Shown one piece after another: positions 1-11,459 of a stretch of DNA of 64,000 nucleotides; within the stretch, counting starts at the first letter, position 1; the number at the start of each line of letters is the position of its first letter. A program made the translations under genes and the position numbers. Below the pieces are notes generated by a model. That model saw only the letters and a list, made by a program, of their open reading frames with translations, made no database searches and was not told where the DNA came from. The DNA is taken from NCBI GenBank assembly GCA_037442205.1, contig JBBIQS010000006.1, forward strand, positions 1 through 64,000. Direction: 5' to 3'. This stretch comes from JBBIQS01 sp037442205. Lineage in GTDB: Bacteria; Myxococcota; Myxococcia; Myxococcales; UBA5297.

Positions 1-2657
<2,657 letters not shown>

Positions 2658-2664
2658 CCGCCAT

Positions 2665-2680
2665 GGGCACCGCACTTGCA
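2665..2680 (+). promoter_or_regulatory. Candidate sigma-54 promoter for the 2711 lipoprotein
   Basis: The sequence GGGCACCGCACTTGCA has the sigma-54 arrangement. The -24 GG is at 2666-2667 and the -12 GC at 2678-2679, separated by exactly 10 nt. GGGCAC matches TGGCAC at five of six positions and TTGCA matches the -12 box fully. It sits between the stop of the enhancer-binding protein gene and the lipoprotein start, placing transcription start near 2691. Confidence 0.5.
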
Positions 2681-2710
2681 TCGGTTAAGCAGACTCGTCT
2701 GGAGCACCTC

Positions 2711-3076
2711 ATGATTCGCCGCTTTCTTGCCACTTTGATCGCCGCCCTGGCCCTGGGTGCCTGTGGCCCCCTCGACGAGAGCGAGCTGGCGCAGCTGCAG
2801 TCGAGCGGCGGCAGCCAGGCCCTCCTGGTCACCCAGGGCTTCGTCCAGCGCGATCTCGATGGACACGCAGCCGTGGCGGCCGAGGTGGTGGCGCTCGGCA
2901 ACCCCGCGACTTCAGTGACGATTCTTGCGGTCTCCGCCGCCCCAAGCAACCCGGGCGACGACTCCTCGGGAACCCAGGATCCGATCCCGGTCCGCGGCCG
3001 GCGTGACACGGTTCCCGGCGCCGAGTCCAGCACCGACTGCGGCGATGACTCGGGCAACCACTACTGGCGCCGCTGA
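2711..3076 (+). CDS. Small hypothetical lipoprotein
   Basis: A 121-residue protein of unknown function. The N-terminus (basic MIRR, hydrophobic stretch, lipobox LGAC) is a clear lipoprotein signal with the modified Cys near residue 18. The rest is polar with a Gly/Asp/Ser-rich C-terminal half and one Cys near the end. I chose the ATG at 2711 because a TGGAG ribosome binding site lies about 7 nt upstream and the signal peptide starts there. It follows the sigma-54 regulator directly and has a candidate sigma-54 promoter in the gap, so it may be a direct target. No family recognised. Confidence 0.65.
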   Translation: MIRRFLATLIAALALGACGPLDESELAQLQSSGGSQALLVTQGFVQRDLDGHAAVAAEVVALGNPATSVTILAVSAAPSNPGDDSSGTQDPIPVRGRRDTVPGAESSTDCGDDSGNHYWRR

Positions 3077-3091
3077 GGCGCTGCCAATCGG

Positions 3092-4750
3092 CTAACGGGC
3101 GCGCGGCAGGGTCAGCCGGAAGCGCGCCCCCCGCCCTCCGCCCTCGAGACCGATCTCCTCCAGCGTCCCGCCGTGCTCCTGCGCGATGCGCAGGGCGATC
3201 GCCAGCCCCAGGCCGGTGCCGCCTTCCTTGGTGGTGAAGTAGGGCTCGAAGAGCCGGGCCCGGTTCTCGGCGGCGATCCCCGGCCCCTGGTCGGCCACCT
3301 CCAGCGCCGCGCTCCCCTCGCCCAGCGAGACTGCGCGCAACAGCACCCGGCCGCCCTGGGGCATCGCCTGGATGGCGTTGGTCAACAGGTTGATCAGCAC
3401 CTGCCAGAGCTGGTCGCGATCCGCCTCGACCTGCAGCCCCTCGCCCAGCTCGCGATCGATGCGGATGCCCTCGGGCGGGCTCGAGTAGAGGGCCAGCACC
3501 GAGCCGGCCAGCTCGGCCAGCTCCAGCGGCGCCAGGGTCGGCTTGGGCAGCCGGGCGAACTGGCTGAACTCGTCGACGATGCGCCGCAGCCGCTCGACCT
3601 CCTCCAGCACCGCCTGCGCCGATTCCCGGAAGATCTCGTCGAAGTCGGAGCGGCCGGCGCGGTGGGCGGCGACGAGCGTCTCCACCGACATGCGGATCGG
3701 GGTCAGCGGGTTCTTGATCTCGTGGGCCAGCCGGCGGGCAACGCCCTGCCAGGCGGCGACGCGCTCGGCGACCACGGCGCGATCGGTGGCCGAGCGCAGG
3801 TCGCTGCTCATGGCGTTGAAGGCCCGCACCAGCTCGTCGATCTCGCCGCTGGAGGAAACCGCCACCTGGTGCCCGAGGCTTCCCTGGGCCAGTGCCCGAG
3901 CGCCCTGCGCCAGCGCGTCCACCGGCCGGCTGATCCGCCGGGCGAGGATCACCGCCAGCGCCAGCGCCGCCCCCAAGGCGGCCAGCCACAGCCCGAGCGC
4001 CACCCGCGCGATCTGAGACTTGGTCCGCCGCACTGCCTGGTCAGAGAGCTCGACCACCACCGAGCCCAGCTCGCCGACGGGGATCTTAGCCTGGCGCGGC
4101 AGCTCGATCGCCTCGGTGCGGGCCAGCTCGCGCTCTCCGTCGAGCACGGCGATGGCGGCGCCGGTCAGCTCCTTGAGCCGCTCGGCCCAGGCCTGGCCGA
4201 AGGTGCGCCCGCCGACCAGGTAGATGCGGGTGGCACCGTAGTCCACCGGGAGCGCGGCGAGCATGGCCAGCGCCGGGGCAAAGCCGTTGGCGGCGGCGAT
4301 GTCGATGCGCCGGGGAACGGGGCGGCCGGGCTGGCGAGAGGCCAGCTCCACGCCGTCGCCGTCCAGGTCGCCGGCGCGGCCGGGCAGATGGCCGCTGGCC
4401 AGGATCCGCCCCTGGTCGTCCAGGATCTCCAGGGCGTCGAGCTCCATCAGCGCCATCAGCCGCGCGGCGGTCCCCGACTGCGCCAGCTCGCCGCGGTCGA
4501 GCTTGGCGTCGTGAAGCGAGCGGACCAGGTCTTCGACCGCCGGATCGACGGCCAGCTTGCTCAGGGCGCGCCCGACCTTGTCGGAGAGGTCGGCGGCGGA
4601 CGCCTGGGCTGCTCTCTCGGCCCCTGCCAGCCGGCTGTTGAGCTCGGCGTCGAAAGCCCGCTGCACGGCGCGCAGCGCCCAGGGAAGGGCGACCACGAAC
4701 GGCAGCGTCGAGACCAGGGCGACCAGAACGAGCTTGGTGCGCAGGCGCAT
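3092..4750 (-). CDS. NtrY-like membrane sensor histidine kinase
   Basis: A 552-residue membrane sensor kinase. One transmembrane segment lies at about residues 7-27 and a second at about 250-272, flanking a ~220-residue extracytoplasmic sensor region. These are followed by a HAMP linker (DALAQGARALAQGSLGHQV), the phospho-acceptor motif HEIKNPLTPI with His343, and a HATPase domain with an N-box (NLLTNAIQ), DQGPGIA and GGTGLGLAI. The HEIKNPLTPI form is typical of NtrY/NtrB-type kinases that signal to sigma-54 response regulators. It is the last gene of the minus-strand run, 24 nt after the solute-binding protein. No response regulator is adjacent; the NtrC-type regulator at 12587-14017 is the nearest candidate partner, which is inference. 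Confidence 0.88.
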   Translation of the reverse strand: MRLRTKLVLVALVSTLPFVVALPWALRAVQRAFDAELNSRLAGAERAAQASAADLSDKVGRALSKLAVDPAVEDLVRSLHDAKLDRGELAQSGTAARLMALMELDALEILDDQGRILASGHLPGRAGDLDGDGVELASRQPGRPVPRRIDIAAANGFAPALAMLAALPVDYGATRIYLVGGRTFGQAWAERLKELTGAAIAVLDGERELARTEAIELPRQAKIPVGELGSVVVELSDQAVRRTKSQIARVALGLWLAALGAALALAVILARRISRPVDALAQGARALAQGSLGHQVAVSSSGEIDELVRAFNAMSSDLRSATDRAVVAERVAAWQGVARRLAHEIKNPLTPIRMSVETLVAAHRAGRSDFDEIFRESAQAVLEEVERLRRIVDEFSQFARLPKPTLAPLELAELAGSVLALYSSPPEGIRIDRELGEGLQVEADRDQLWQVLINLLTNAIQAMPQGGRVLLRAVSLGEGSAALEVADQGPGIAAENRARLFEPYFTTKEGGTGLGLAIALRIAQEHGGTLEEIGLEGGGRGARFRLTLPRAR

Positions 4751-4774
4751 GGGCTCAGCTCTCTCCGCGAGGCA

Positions 4775-6238
4775 TCAGGGCTTCTCCCCGGCGGCTCGGA
4801 CGCGCGGCGGATCGCTGAGCCAGCCGTCGGCCAGCGAAGGAGCGCCGCTGGCGTCGAAGCCGATGCCCGCCACCCCGGGCCTGGCGAGCACGCGCGAGGC
4901 CTGAGCGTAGAGCGGCAGCAGCGGCAGGCGCGGCAGCAGCTGCTCTGCCCGGGCGAGGGCCAGGGCCTTGCGGGCGGCAGCGTCGGCGCCGCCGCCGATG
5001 GTTCGCAGCTCCTCGCGCGCCGCCTCGCGGCCCAGCGCCAGGGATACCAGCTGAGCCAGGGCCATCCCCGCCTCCGGGATGGCCATCACCGAGACCAGCG
5101 CCAGCTCGTAGGCGCCGCCCGCCACCGCCTTGCGGAACGCCGGGCGCGGCAGTCGCGAGATCTTGAGTGCCAGGCCCAGGTCGTGGAGCTTCACCTGCAT
5201 CCGCTCCGCCACCGCCCTGTGGTTCTCGTCTCCGGACTCGACGAGGAGCGTCAGCTCCATCCCCGCCGGCAGCTGCGGCGAGGCCGGCCTGGCCCGCGGC
5301 GCCGAAGATGCCGGGTCGAGCGCCGGCGGCAGCAGCCCGTACATCGGCGACGCCGGCCCGCGCACGAAGAACCGGGTCAGATCGCCCACTTCGAGCGCCG
5401 CCTCGAACGCCTGGCGCACCGGCGCCGCCTGGGCCCCCAGCTTGGCCGGGTTCAACGCCAGGTAGCTGGCCTGCAGCGCCGGCCCCTCGGTGCCGCCCTT
5501 CTCCGCGAGCGATACCGTCGTCAGCTCAGCCGCCGACAGCGCCAGCTGTCGCCCCGCACTCCGCGAATCGCCCAGCGTCATCGAGAGCGAATCGGCGAAC
5601 GGCCGCCCGGTCGGACAATCGGGGAAGGCCTCGTAGCGCACCGTCGAGGGCCCGTCCACCCTGAGCACGAAGGGGCCGGTGCCTCGAAGCGGCCGCTGCC
5701 CCTTGTCGAGGACGATCGAGGCTGCCGGATGCGCCAGCGCACGCGGCCAGTCGGGATAGGCGAAGGCCAACGAAGCCTGGACCTCGAGCTCGCCGCCGGC
5801 CTTGAGCCCTCCGATCTTGCCGGTCGAGCTGGAGACGCCCACCAGCGGCAAGACCAGGGCCGAATACGGTGACTCGAGCTTGGGGTCCGCCAGGCGAGAC
5901 AGACTGGAGATCACCTCCCGGGCGGTGACCGGCGTTCCGTCCTGGAAGCGCAGCCCCGGACGCAGGCGAATGCGGAAGAAGCGCCCGCTGGCCTCGGGCT
6001 CAGGGACGGCGGCGGCCAGCGAAGGCGAGAGCGCGCCGTCGGGCGCCTGCGTCCAGAGCGTCCCGAACAGCAGCCGCGCGGACAGAAGATCGGAGGATGA
6101 AGTGAGCTGGGCGGGGTCCTGGGCCTGCGGCAACGCGGGCACCACCACGCGCAGCTCGCCGCCGTAGCGCGCGCGCATCCCAGCGAGCGCCGACGCGCCG
6201 ATCAGCAGGATCGCCAATCCGAGCCCCAGGCGCTTCAT
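4775..6238 (-). CDS. Extracellular solute-binding protein, family 5 (peptide-type)
   Basis: A 487-residue periplasmic binding protein of the oligopeptide/nickel ABC family (SBP family 5). Residues 1-19 form a signal peptide. The mature protein has the family pattern GGELRVVVPALPQAQDPAQ, then FGTLW and FRIRLRPGLRFQDGTPVTAREV. No permease or ATPase genes are nearby, so it is an orphan binding protein. Its ATG overlaps the stop of the upstream FG-GAP gene by 4 nt (ATGA), implying translational coupling, and a sensor kinase follows. It may deliver or sense peptides rather than feed an adjacent importer; that is inference from context. Confidence 0.8.
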   Translation of the reverse strand: MKRLGLGLAILLIGASALAGMRARYGGELRVVVPALPQAQDPAQLTSSSDLLSARLLFGTLWTQAPDGALSPSLAAAVPEPEASGRFFRIRLRPGLRFQDGTPVTAREVISSLSRLADPKLESPYSALVLPLVGVSSSTGKIGGLKAGGELEVQASLAFAYPDWPRALAHPAASIVLDKGQRPLRGTGPFVLRVDGPSTVRYEAFPDCPTGRPFADSLSMTLGDSRSAGRQLALSAAELTTVSLAEKGGTEGPALQASYLALNPAKLGAQAAPVRQAFEAALEVGDLTRFFVRGPASPMYGLLPPALDPASSAPRARPASPQLPAGMELTLLVESGDENHRAVAERMQVKLHDLGLALKISRLPRPAFRKAVAGGAYELALVSVMAIPEAGMALAQLVSLALGREAAREELRTIGGGADAAARKALALARAEQLLPRLPLLPLYAQASRVLARPGVAGIGFDASGAPSLADGWLSDPPRVRAAGEKP

Positions 6239-7584
6239 GGCTCTCCCCCGAGCACGTAGAGCTGCGAGCTGCCGTCCGGCAGCCAGGCTCCCAAGACCGC
6301 CTCGTCGCGCCCGTCTCCGTTCAGGTCACCGGCGGCTCCGGCGTTGACGGCTCCCGGCAGAGGTTCGCTCTCGAAGAGGGGCGCGCCCGATTTGCCGTCC
6401 AGGCGCAGGATGCGAATGCGGTCGTCCGCCAGGACCAGCCCCGAGGCCGCCAATTCGGAGACGCCGTCGCCGTCGAAATCGCCGAGAGCCAAGCCGGCTC
6501 CCAACGGCGGCAGGGCCAGATCGAGCGGCAGAAAATCCTCGCCCAGCGCCACCGCGCTGCCCTCGGCGGAAATCGCCAGCAGCGCCGGCGCGCCGGCCCG
6601 GGGATTGACGGCGACCGCCACCGGCGCGAGCGAGAGAGCCGTGCTCTTGCCTGACGCGACTCGGATTTCCGGCGCCAGCGCGCTCCGGCCAGGCTGTGGC
6701 GCGCCCACGACGACGCCCTGCGCCCCGGCGCCGACCGGGGCGGCGTCGAGCGGCTGGATCAGCCTGAGCTCGCCGCGATCGAGCTCGAGCACACCGCCCC
6801 TGGCCTGCCCATACCAGAGGAAGGCGATTCGCACCCGGTTCGGCTCGGCGCCGAACGGACCGATGGCGATTGCCCCCGACGCCTCGCGCGGGGGCCTGGG
6901 GGACATCGGCAGCGAAGCGTGATCGTATCGAGCCAGCAGCTGGCCATCGGCCTTGAAGAGCAGCACCTGCGTCGCTGTCAGCGCGGCGATCTCCGCGGCG
7001 CCATCGGCGTCCAGGTCTCCGACCGCGAGAGCGACCACGCGCTCGGGAACGGTCGCCAGCGGTCGCAGATGGAAACGCCGCGCCAGCTGACCCGGAATCG
7101 CTCCAGCGACCTTGCCCAGGCGCGCCAGCGTCAGGACCTCGGCATCGACCGGCGCCCGGGCGGCGAACGCCAGCCCGCCGGCGGTCCGCGCCAGCGAGTT
7201 GCCGAGCCAGAAGTTGGTCCAAGTGGGCACGGCGTCGCCGGCGACCACCAGCTCGCCGCCAGCGATTCGCGCCGTCAGCCGCAGCACCCAGTCGGCGGGC
7301 AGCTGGCGCGCCTCCGCCTCGGCGGACTCCAGCGCATTGACCCGCAGCGGCACCACCGACCTGAAGATCCTGGCCAGCCGCGAGACGAGCAGCGTCTGGG
7401 CGGCCCGGCCCAGGTCCGGGGTCTCGGGAGAGACCAGCGCCACCGCCAGCGAGGTCTGCCCCGGCGGCCCCAACTCGCCGGCGCGCTCGGCGATTTGCAC
7501 GGCGGTCCGCTCCAGCGAGCTGCCCTGCGCCGCAGCCGGCGTGCCGACCGCGGCCAGCGCCGCGAGGACCAGCCAGGCGCCCAT
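6235..7584 (-). CDS. Secreted FG-GAP/VCBS repeat protein
   Basis: A 449-residue exported protein. It starts with a signal peptide (MGAWLVLAALAAVG, cleavage near PAAAQG). It contains several Asp-rich repeats of FG-GAP type (DLDADGAAEIAAL, DFDGDGVSELAAS, DLNGDGRDEAVLG), as found in calcium-binding beta-propellers. The first ~130 mature residues form a separate domain that could resemble CsgG/FlgT-like modules, but I am not sure. I chose the ATG at 7584, 1 nt after the PBP1A stop, because AGAGGG lies about 8 nt upstream and the signal peptide starts there; an in-frame ATG at 7608 has no ribosome binding site. It is coupled at its 3' end to the solute-binding protein gene. Confidence 0.75.
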   Translation of the reverse strand: MGAWLVLAALAAVGTPAAAQGSSLERTAVQIAERAGELGPPGQTSLAVALVSPETPDLGRAAQTLLVSRLARIFRSVVPLRVNALESAEAEARQLPADWVLRLTARIAGGELVVAGDAVPTWTNFWLGNSLARTAGGLAFAARAPVDAEVLTLARLGKVAGAIPGQLARRFHLRPLATVPERVVALAVGDLDADGAAEIAALTATQVLLFKADGQLLARYDHASLPMSPRPPREASGAIAIGPFGAEPNRVRIAFLWYGQARGGVLELDRGELRLIQPLDAAPVGAGAQGVVVGAPQPGRSALAPEIRVASGKSTALSLAPVAVAVNPRAGAPALLAISAEGSAVALGEDFLPLDLALPPLGAGLALGDFDGDGVSELAASGLVLADDRIRILRLDGKSGAPLFESEPLPGAVNAGAAGDLNGDGRDEAVLGAWLPDGSSQLYVLGGEP

Positions 7585-7585
7585 G

Positions 7586-10165
7586 CTACGGCCGCCCTCT
7601 GCCGCCATCCTCGAGGAAGAGCATCCCCGGGCTGGCCTCGCCCGGCCGCGGCGCGAAGTCCTTGGGAGCGGTCCCCTCGACGAAGACCTCCGACCGGCCA
7701 GGGGCGCCGTCGACCGCCCGCAACCCGCTGCGCGGATCGATGCGCACGCTCTCGACGCCGGGCGGGACCGGGAACTCCAGGCGCGGGCGGCTGTCGAGCG
7801 CGGCCTTCATGTACCGGAGCCAGATCGGCAGCGAGGTGGTGCCGCCGGTCTCGCGCCGTCCCAACTTCTGCCCCGGCTTGTCGAAGCCCACCCACACCGT
7901 CGCCACCAGATCCGGCGAGAAGGCGCTGAACCAGGTGTCGCCGTTGTCGGAGGTGGTTCCGGTCTTGCCGGCGATCGGGCGGTGCAACTCGCTGGCGCCG
8001 ATGCCCGTTCCCATCTCGATCACGCTCTGCATCATCGAGGTCAGTACGTGCGCCACCGCCGGAGGAATCGTCTCCTCCGGCACCGCGTGATGCTCCTCGA
8101 GGACCTTGCCGCTGGCGTCCGAGACCCGGACGATCAGGATGGGCTCGGCCCGCTTTCCCAGGGCGTCGACGGTCGCGTAGGCGTTGCACAGCTCGAGCGG
8201 CGTCACCTCGGCGGTCCCCAGGGCGATGCTCGGGTACTCGGGGATCTTCGAGGCGATCCCCGCCCTGGCCGCCATGTCGATGACCGCCTGCACCCCGACC
8301 GCCTCGATCAGCCGCACCGAGACGGTGTTCTTCGACTTGGCCAGCGCCTCGCGCAGGTCCATCGGCCCCTCGAAGGCGTCGCGCTCGAAGTTGTGCACGT
8401 TCCAGGGCTTGGCGGCGTCGTGGCTGACGAAGGGGGCGTCGTTGAGGATGGAGGCGACGGTGTACTTTCCGCTGGCCAGGGCGGCGGCGTAGACGAAGGG
8501 CTTGAAAGAGGAGCCCGGCTGGCGATGGGCCTGGGTGGCGCGGTTGAAGGAGCTGGCGGCGAAATCGTAACCGCCGGCGAGGGCGACCACCTCGCGGGTC
8601 TGCGGATCGATCGAAACCAGCGCACCCTGTACCAGCGGCACCGGCGCCAGCTCGAGCTGCACCTTCTCGGCGGGCGGCGAGCCCTTGCCTGCAGGCGCCG
8701 CCAAGGACTTGGGGACCTCGAGGACGCGCACCCGCACCAGCTGTCCTGTCGAGAGGACCTCCGAGGCCTTCTTCGGCGGATTGGTCCACTGATCGGGCGA
8801 ATAGGGCCGCGCCCATTTCATCCGCTCGAAGGGAATCACGCCCTGGTGCGCTCCCAGATCGAAGAGCACCGCGTCGTCGGAGGCGGAGAGCACCGGAGCG
8901 ACCAGCGTCGCGCCCGGCTCGAGGAGCTTCTCTTCGACCAGCCTCTCGAGGTGCGACTTCGGAGCCTCATCGCCTGGCGGCTGCGGCCCTTCGATGGCCT
9001 CGATCTTCTCGCCGGCCGCCGGCGAGAGGTCGCGCTCGCGCACCCGCGAGAAATCCCAGGCCACGGCGGCCGCCGCCCGATCTCCGCCGAAGATTCGCGA
9101 CCGCAGCTTCTCGACGGCGCCCGCCGGCAAGGTGAGCTCGGGCGCCCGCAGCCCGAACCGGTGGTCCACCTCTTCGAGACCGGCGTGCAGGGCCTTGTCG
9201 GCCTCGGCCTGCAGCTCGCGGTCCATCCCGACCTCGACCCGCAAGCCGCCCTCGTAGACCAGCTGCTCGCCGTAGCGCTCGACCAGGGACTTGCGAACCT
9301 CCTCGGCGTAGTAGGCGCCTGGGGCCGGCGGCGGCTCCGGGACGCAGGCGATGGGCCGGGCGATCTCCGCCTCGGCCTGGGCGCGGGTGATGAAGCCGTT
9401 CTCGGCCATCTGGCGCAGCACGTAGCTCTGGCGAGTCTTGGCCCGCTCCGGATGGCGGCGCGGGTTGAGCCGCTGCGGAGACTGCGGCAGGCCGGCGAGC
9501 AGGGCGGCCTCGCCCAGGCTCAGCTTGTCCACCGACTTGCCGAAGAAGTACTGCGCGGCCTCTTCGACCCCGTAGCGCAGGTCGCCGAAGTAGATGTGGT
9601 TCAGGTACAGCCAGAGAATGTCCTCCTTGGTGAGGTTCTGCTCCAGCCGCTGGGAGAGGATGGCCTCCTTGACCTTGCGCGCCAGCTTGCGCTCGGGCGT
9701 GAGGATCATGTTCTTGACCACCTGCTGCGTTATGGTCGAGGCGCCCTGGGCGAGCCGCATGTGGCGCACGTCCTGGAAGAGCGCGCGGGCGATGCCGAAG
9801 TAGTCGAGGCCGCGGTGGTTGTAGAAGTTGGCGTCCTCGGCGGCGACCACCGCCTGCTTGAGCAGCTTGGGGATCTTTTCCTTGGGGACCACCGTGCGCC
9901 GCTCGTGGAAGAACTCGCCCGCGGGACGGCCCTGGCGGTCGTAGATGCGGCTGACCTGGGGAGGCCGATAGTCGGCGAGGGCTGCGAAGGTGGGCAGGTC
10001 GCGGCCGTAGTAGACGAAGAGCCCGACCACCGACCCCGTGCCGAGCGCCAGCAGCCCGAAGATGACGAGGATCAGCCGCACGAGGCGCTGCCTGAATGAG
10101 CGCCCGCCACCAGGCGCGGCCTGAGGGACCTGGAGGGTGGACTCTTGGGATTGGGACTCGGGCAT
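7586..10165 (-). CDS. mrcA: Penicillin-binding protein 1A (bifunctional transglycosylase/transpeptidase)
   Basis: A class A PBP of 859 residues that polymerises and crosslinks peptidoglycan. A short cytoplasmic tail and one membrane anchor (residues ~29-52) precede the GT51 domain, with the catalytic Glu110 in AAEDANFYNH and the second motif QGASTITQQVVKN. The transpeptidase domain has the SxxK motif SSFK (Ser552), SKN, and KTGT (Lys734). A ~100-residue insertion between the two domains fits the OB-like region of PBP1A. The start at 10165 is the only in-frame Met giving the expected short tail, but no strong ribosome binding site is seen. The upstream neighbour is a TPR lipoprotein and the downstream one an exported FG-GAP protein 1 nt away. 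Confidence 0.93.
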   Translation of the reverse strand: MPESQSQESTLQVPQAAPGGGRSFRQRLVRLILVIFGLLALGTGSVVGLFVYYGRDLPTFAALADYRPPQVSRIYDRQGRPAGEFFHERRTVVPKEKIPKLLKQAVVAAEDANFYNHRGLDYFGIARALFQDVRHMRLAQGASTITQQVVKNMILTPERKLARKVKEAILSQRLEQNLTKEDILWLYLNHIYFGDLRYGVEEAAQYFFGKSVDKLSLGEAALLAGLPQSPQRLNPRRHPERAKTRQSYVLRQMAENGFITRAQAEAEIARPIACVPEPPPAPGAYYAEEVRKSLVERYGEQLVYEGGLRVEVGMDRELQAEADKALHAGLEEVDHRFGLRAPELTLPAGAVEKLRSRIFGGDRAAAAVAWDFSRVRERDLSPAAGEKIEAIEGPQPPGDEAPKSHLERLVEEKLLEPGATLVAPVLSASDDAVLFDLGAHQGVIPFERMKWARPYSPDQWTNPPKKASEVLSTGQLVRVRVLEVPKSLAAPAGKGSPPAEKVQLELAPVPLVQGALVSIDPQTREVVALAGGYDFAASSFNRATQAHRQPGSSFKPFVYAAALASGKYTVASILNDAPFVSHDAAKPWNVHNFERDAFEGPMDLREALAKSKNTVSVRLIEAVGVQAVIDMAARAGIASKIPEYPSIALGTAEVTPLELCNAYATVDALGKRAEPILIVRVSDASGKVLEEHHAVPEETIPPAVAHVLTSMMQSVIEMGTGIGASELHRPIAGKTGTTSDNGDTWFSAFSPDLVATVWVGFDKPGQKLGRRETGGTTSLPIWLRYMKAALDSRPRLEFPVPPGVESVRIDPRSGLRAVDGAPGRSEVFVEGTAPKDFAPRPGEASPGMLFLEDGGRGRP

Positions 10166-10268
10166 TGGGTCGGAGGTCTTGGGCAAGCCGCCGGATGGTA
10201 GCCGGTGAACGAGCCCGCGGAAAGCGCCGTCGACACTCTTGTTTCCGGACCCCGGAGATGCTGGCGAC

Positions 10269-11255
10269 TCAGCGGGCACTGGTCTCCTCCTGTACAACGC
10301 CGACGACCGGGCGCACGGCTGCCATCAAGGGATCGGCGGCCGGCCGGTCGATGTCGTCGGTCAGCTCGAGTTCGTCCCGGTCGCTCTGGCCGCCGAGCTG
10401 CCCTTCGTCTGCCGGAGCGCGGTCGATGCCCAGTGCATCGGCGAGGCGGGCGAAGTTGACCGCGGCGCGGACGTGGCCCGGGTCGAGCTGCAAGGCGCGC
10501 TCGAAGCAGCGATAGGCCTCCTGCTCGCGTCCCAAGCGCTCGTAGGCCAGCCCCAGGTTGTTCTGCACCATCGACAGATGCGGCGACAGCTCCGCGGCCC
10601 GCTCCAGGGCCTGCACCGCGCGCTCCGGCTGGCCAGCCAGCAGGTAGGCGTAGCCCAGGTTGTTGAGGGCATAGGTGTGGCGCGGATTGAGCATCGCCGC
10701 GCTCTCGAGATCGAGGACCGCCTCCGCCAGCTCCCCCAGCTGCAGCTCGGCGCGGCCGCGCAGGTGATAGCCCTCGGCCTCCTCGCCGTCGCGGGCGATC
10801 ACCAGCGTCGCCTGATACAGCGCGGCGCGGGACTCGCCGTCGTCGAGGAGCAGCCGGGCGGCGCGCAGCGGAGCCTCCACCTCGTCGGGATCGCGCCGGG
10901 CCAGCTCGGCCAGGGAATCGATCTCCACGTCGCGCTGACCCAGGTCGCGCGCCAATGCCGCCATCAGAATCAGCGGCTCGCGCGTTTCGGCATCTTCCGC
11001 AGCCGCCTTCCGGGCCTCGGCGAGAGCCTCGGCCAGATCTCCCGTCGCTCGGAGCTGCTTCGCCCGCTGCAGGTGATCGATTCGCCCCGGGTGGTCCTCT
11101 TGGGCCGCAGCGGCGGTCCTTTCCGCGGCGGCGCTGACCGTTTCGAGCGCCGCGGCGAGGTCCCTCACCGCCGGCTGCCCATGCCCCTGGACCCGCTCTC
11201 CGCATCCCGCCAGCAACGCCGCCGATGCCAACCCCGCACACGCCCAGTTCGCCAT
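10269..11255 (-). CDS. TPR-repeat lipoprotein
   Basis: A 328-residue predicted lipoprotein with lipobox LAGC at about residues 15-18. The body consists of tandem tetratricopeptide repeats, with clear TPR signatures such as ALNNLGYAYLLAGQPERAVQ and NNLGLAYERLGREQEAYRCF. The C-terminal ~50 residues are acidic and probably disordered. The ATG at 11255 was chosen because GAGGAG lies about 7 nt upstream and the signal sequence begins there; two upstream in-frame Met codons would bury the signal. TPR lipoproteins commonly scaffold envelope complexes. Here the gene heads a minus-strand run containing PBP1A, so a role as a PBP partner (as LpoA is in E. coli) is possible but unproven. Confidence 0.78.
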   Translation of the reverse strand: MANWACAGLASAALLAGCGERVQGHGQPAVRDLAAALETVSAAAERTAAAAQEDHPGRIDHLQRAKQLRATGDLAEALAEARKAAAEDAETREPLILMAALARDLGQRDVEIDSLAELARRDPDEVEAPLRAARLLLDDGESRAALYQATLVIARDGEEAEGYHLRGRAELQLGELAEAVLDLESAAMLNPRHTYALNNLGYAYLLAGQPERAVQALERAAELSPHLSMVQNNLGLAYERLGREQEAYRCFERALQLDPGHVRAAVNFARLADALGIDRAPADEGQLGGQSDRDELELTDDIDRPAADPLMAAVRPVVGVVQEETSAR

Positions 11256-11459
11256 GGCCGATCTCCTCGCGTCATCCATGGCCTTCGCGATTGCGCGCCG
11301 CGTGCCACGCGCAACCACTCGTATTCAGGACAGGTTTGCCCTTGTGTGCCGAGGGCGCGCGACCGCGCGATGCGGCCGGCGAGACGCAGCGGGTGATTTG
11401 AGAAGCAACTTTTCCACGCCCTCGCCGATAATTGGCGAAACCAACTTTCCGGGGCGCCC

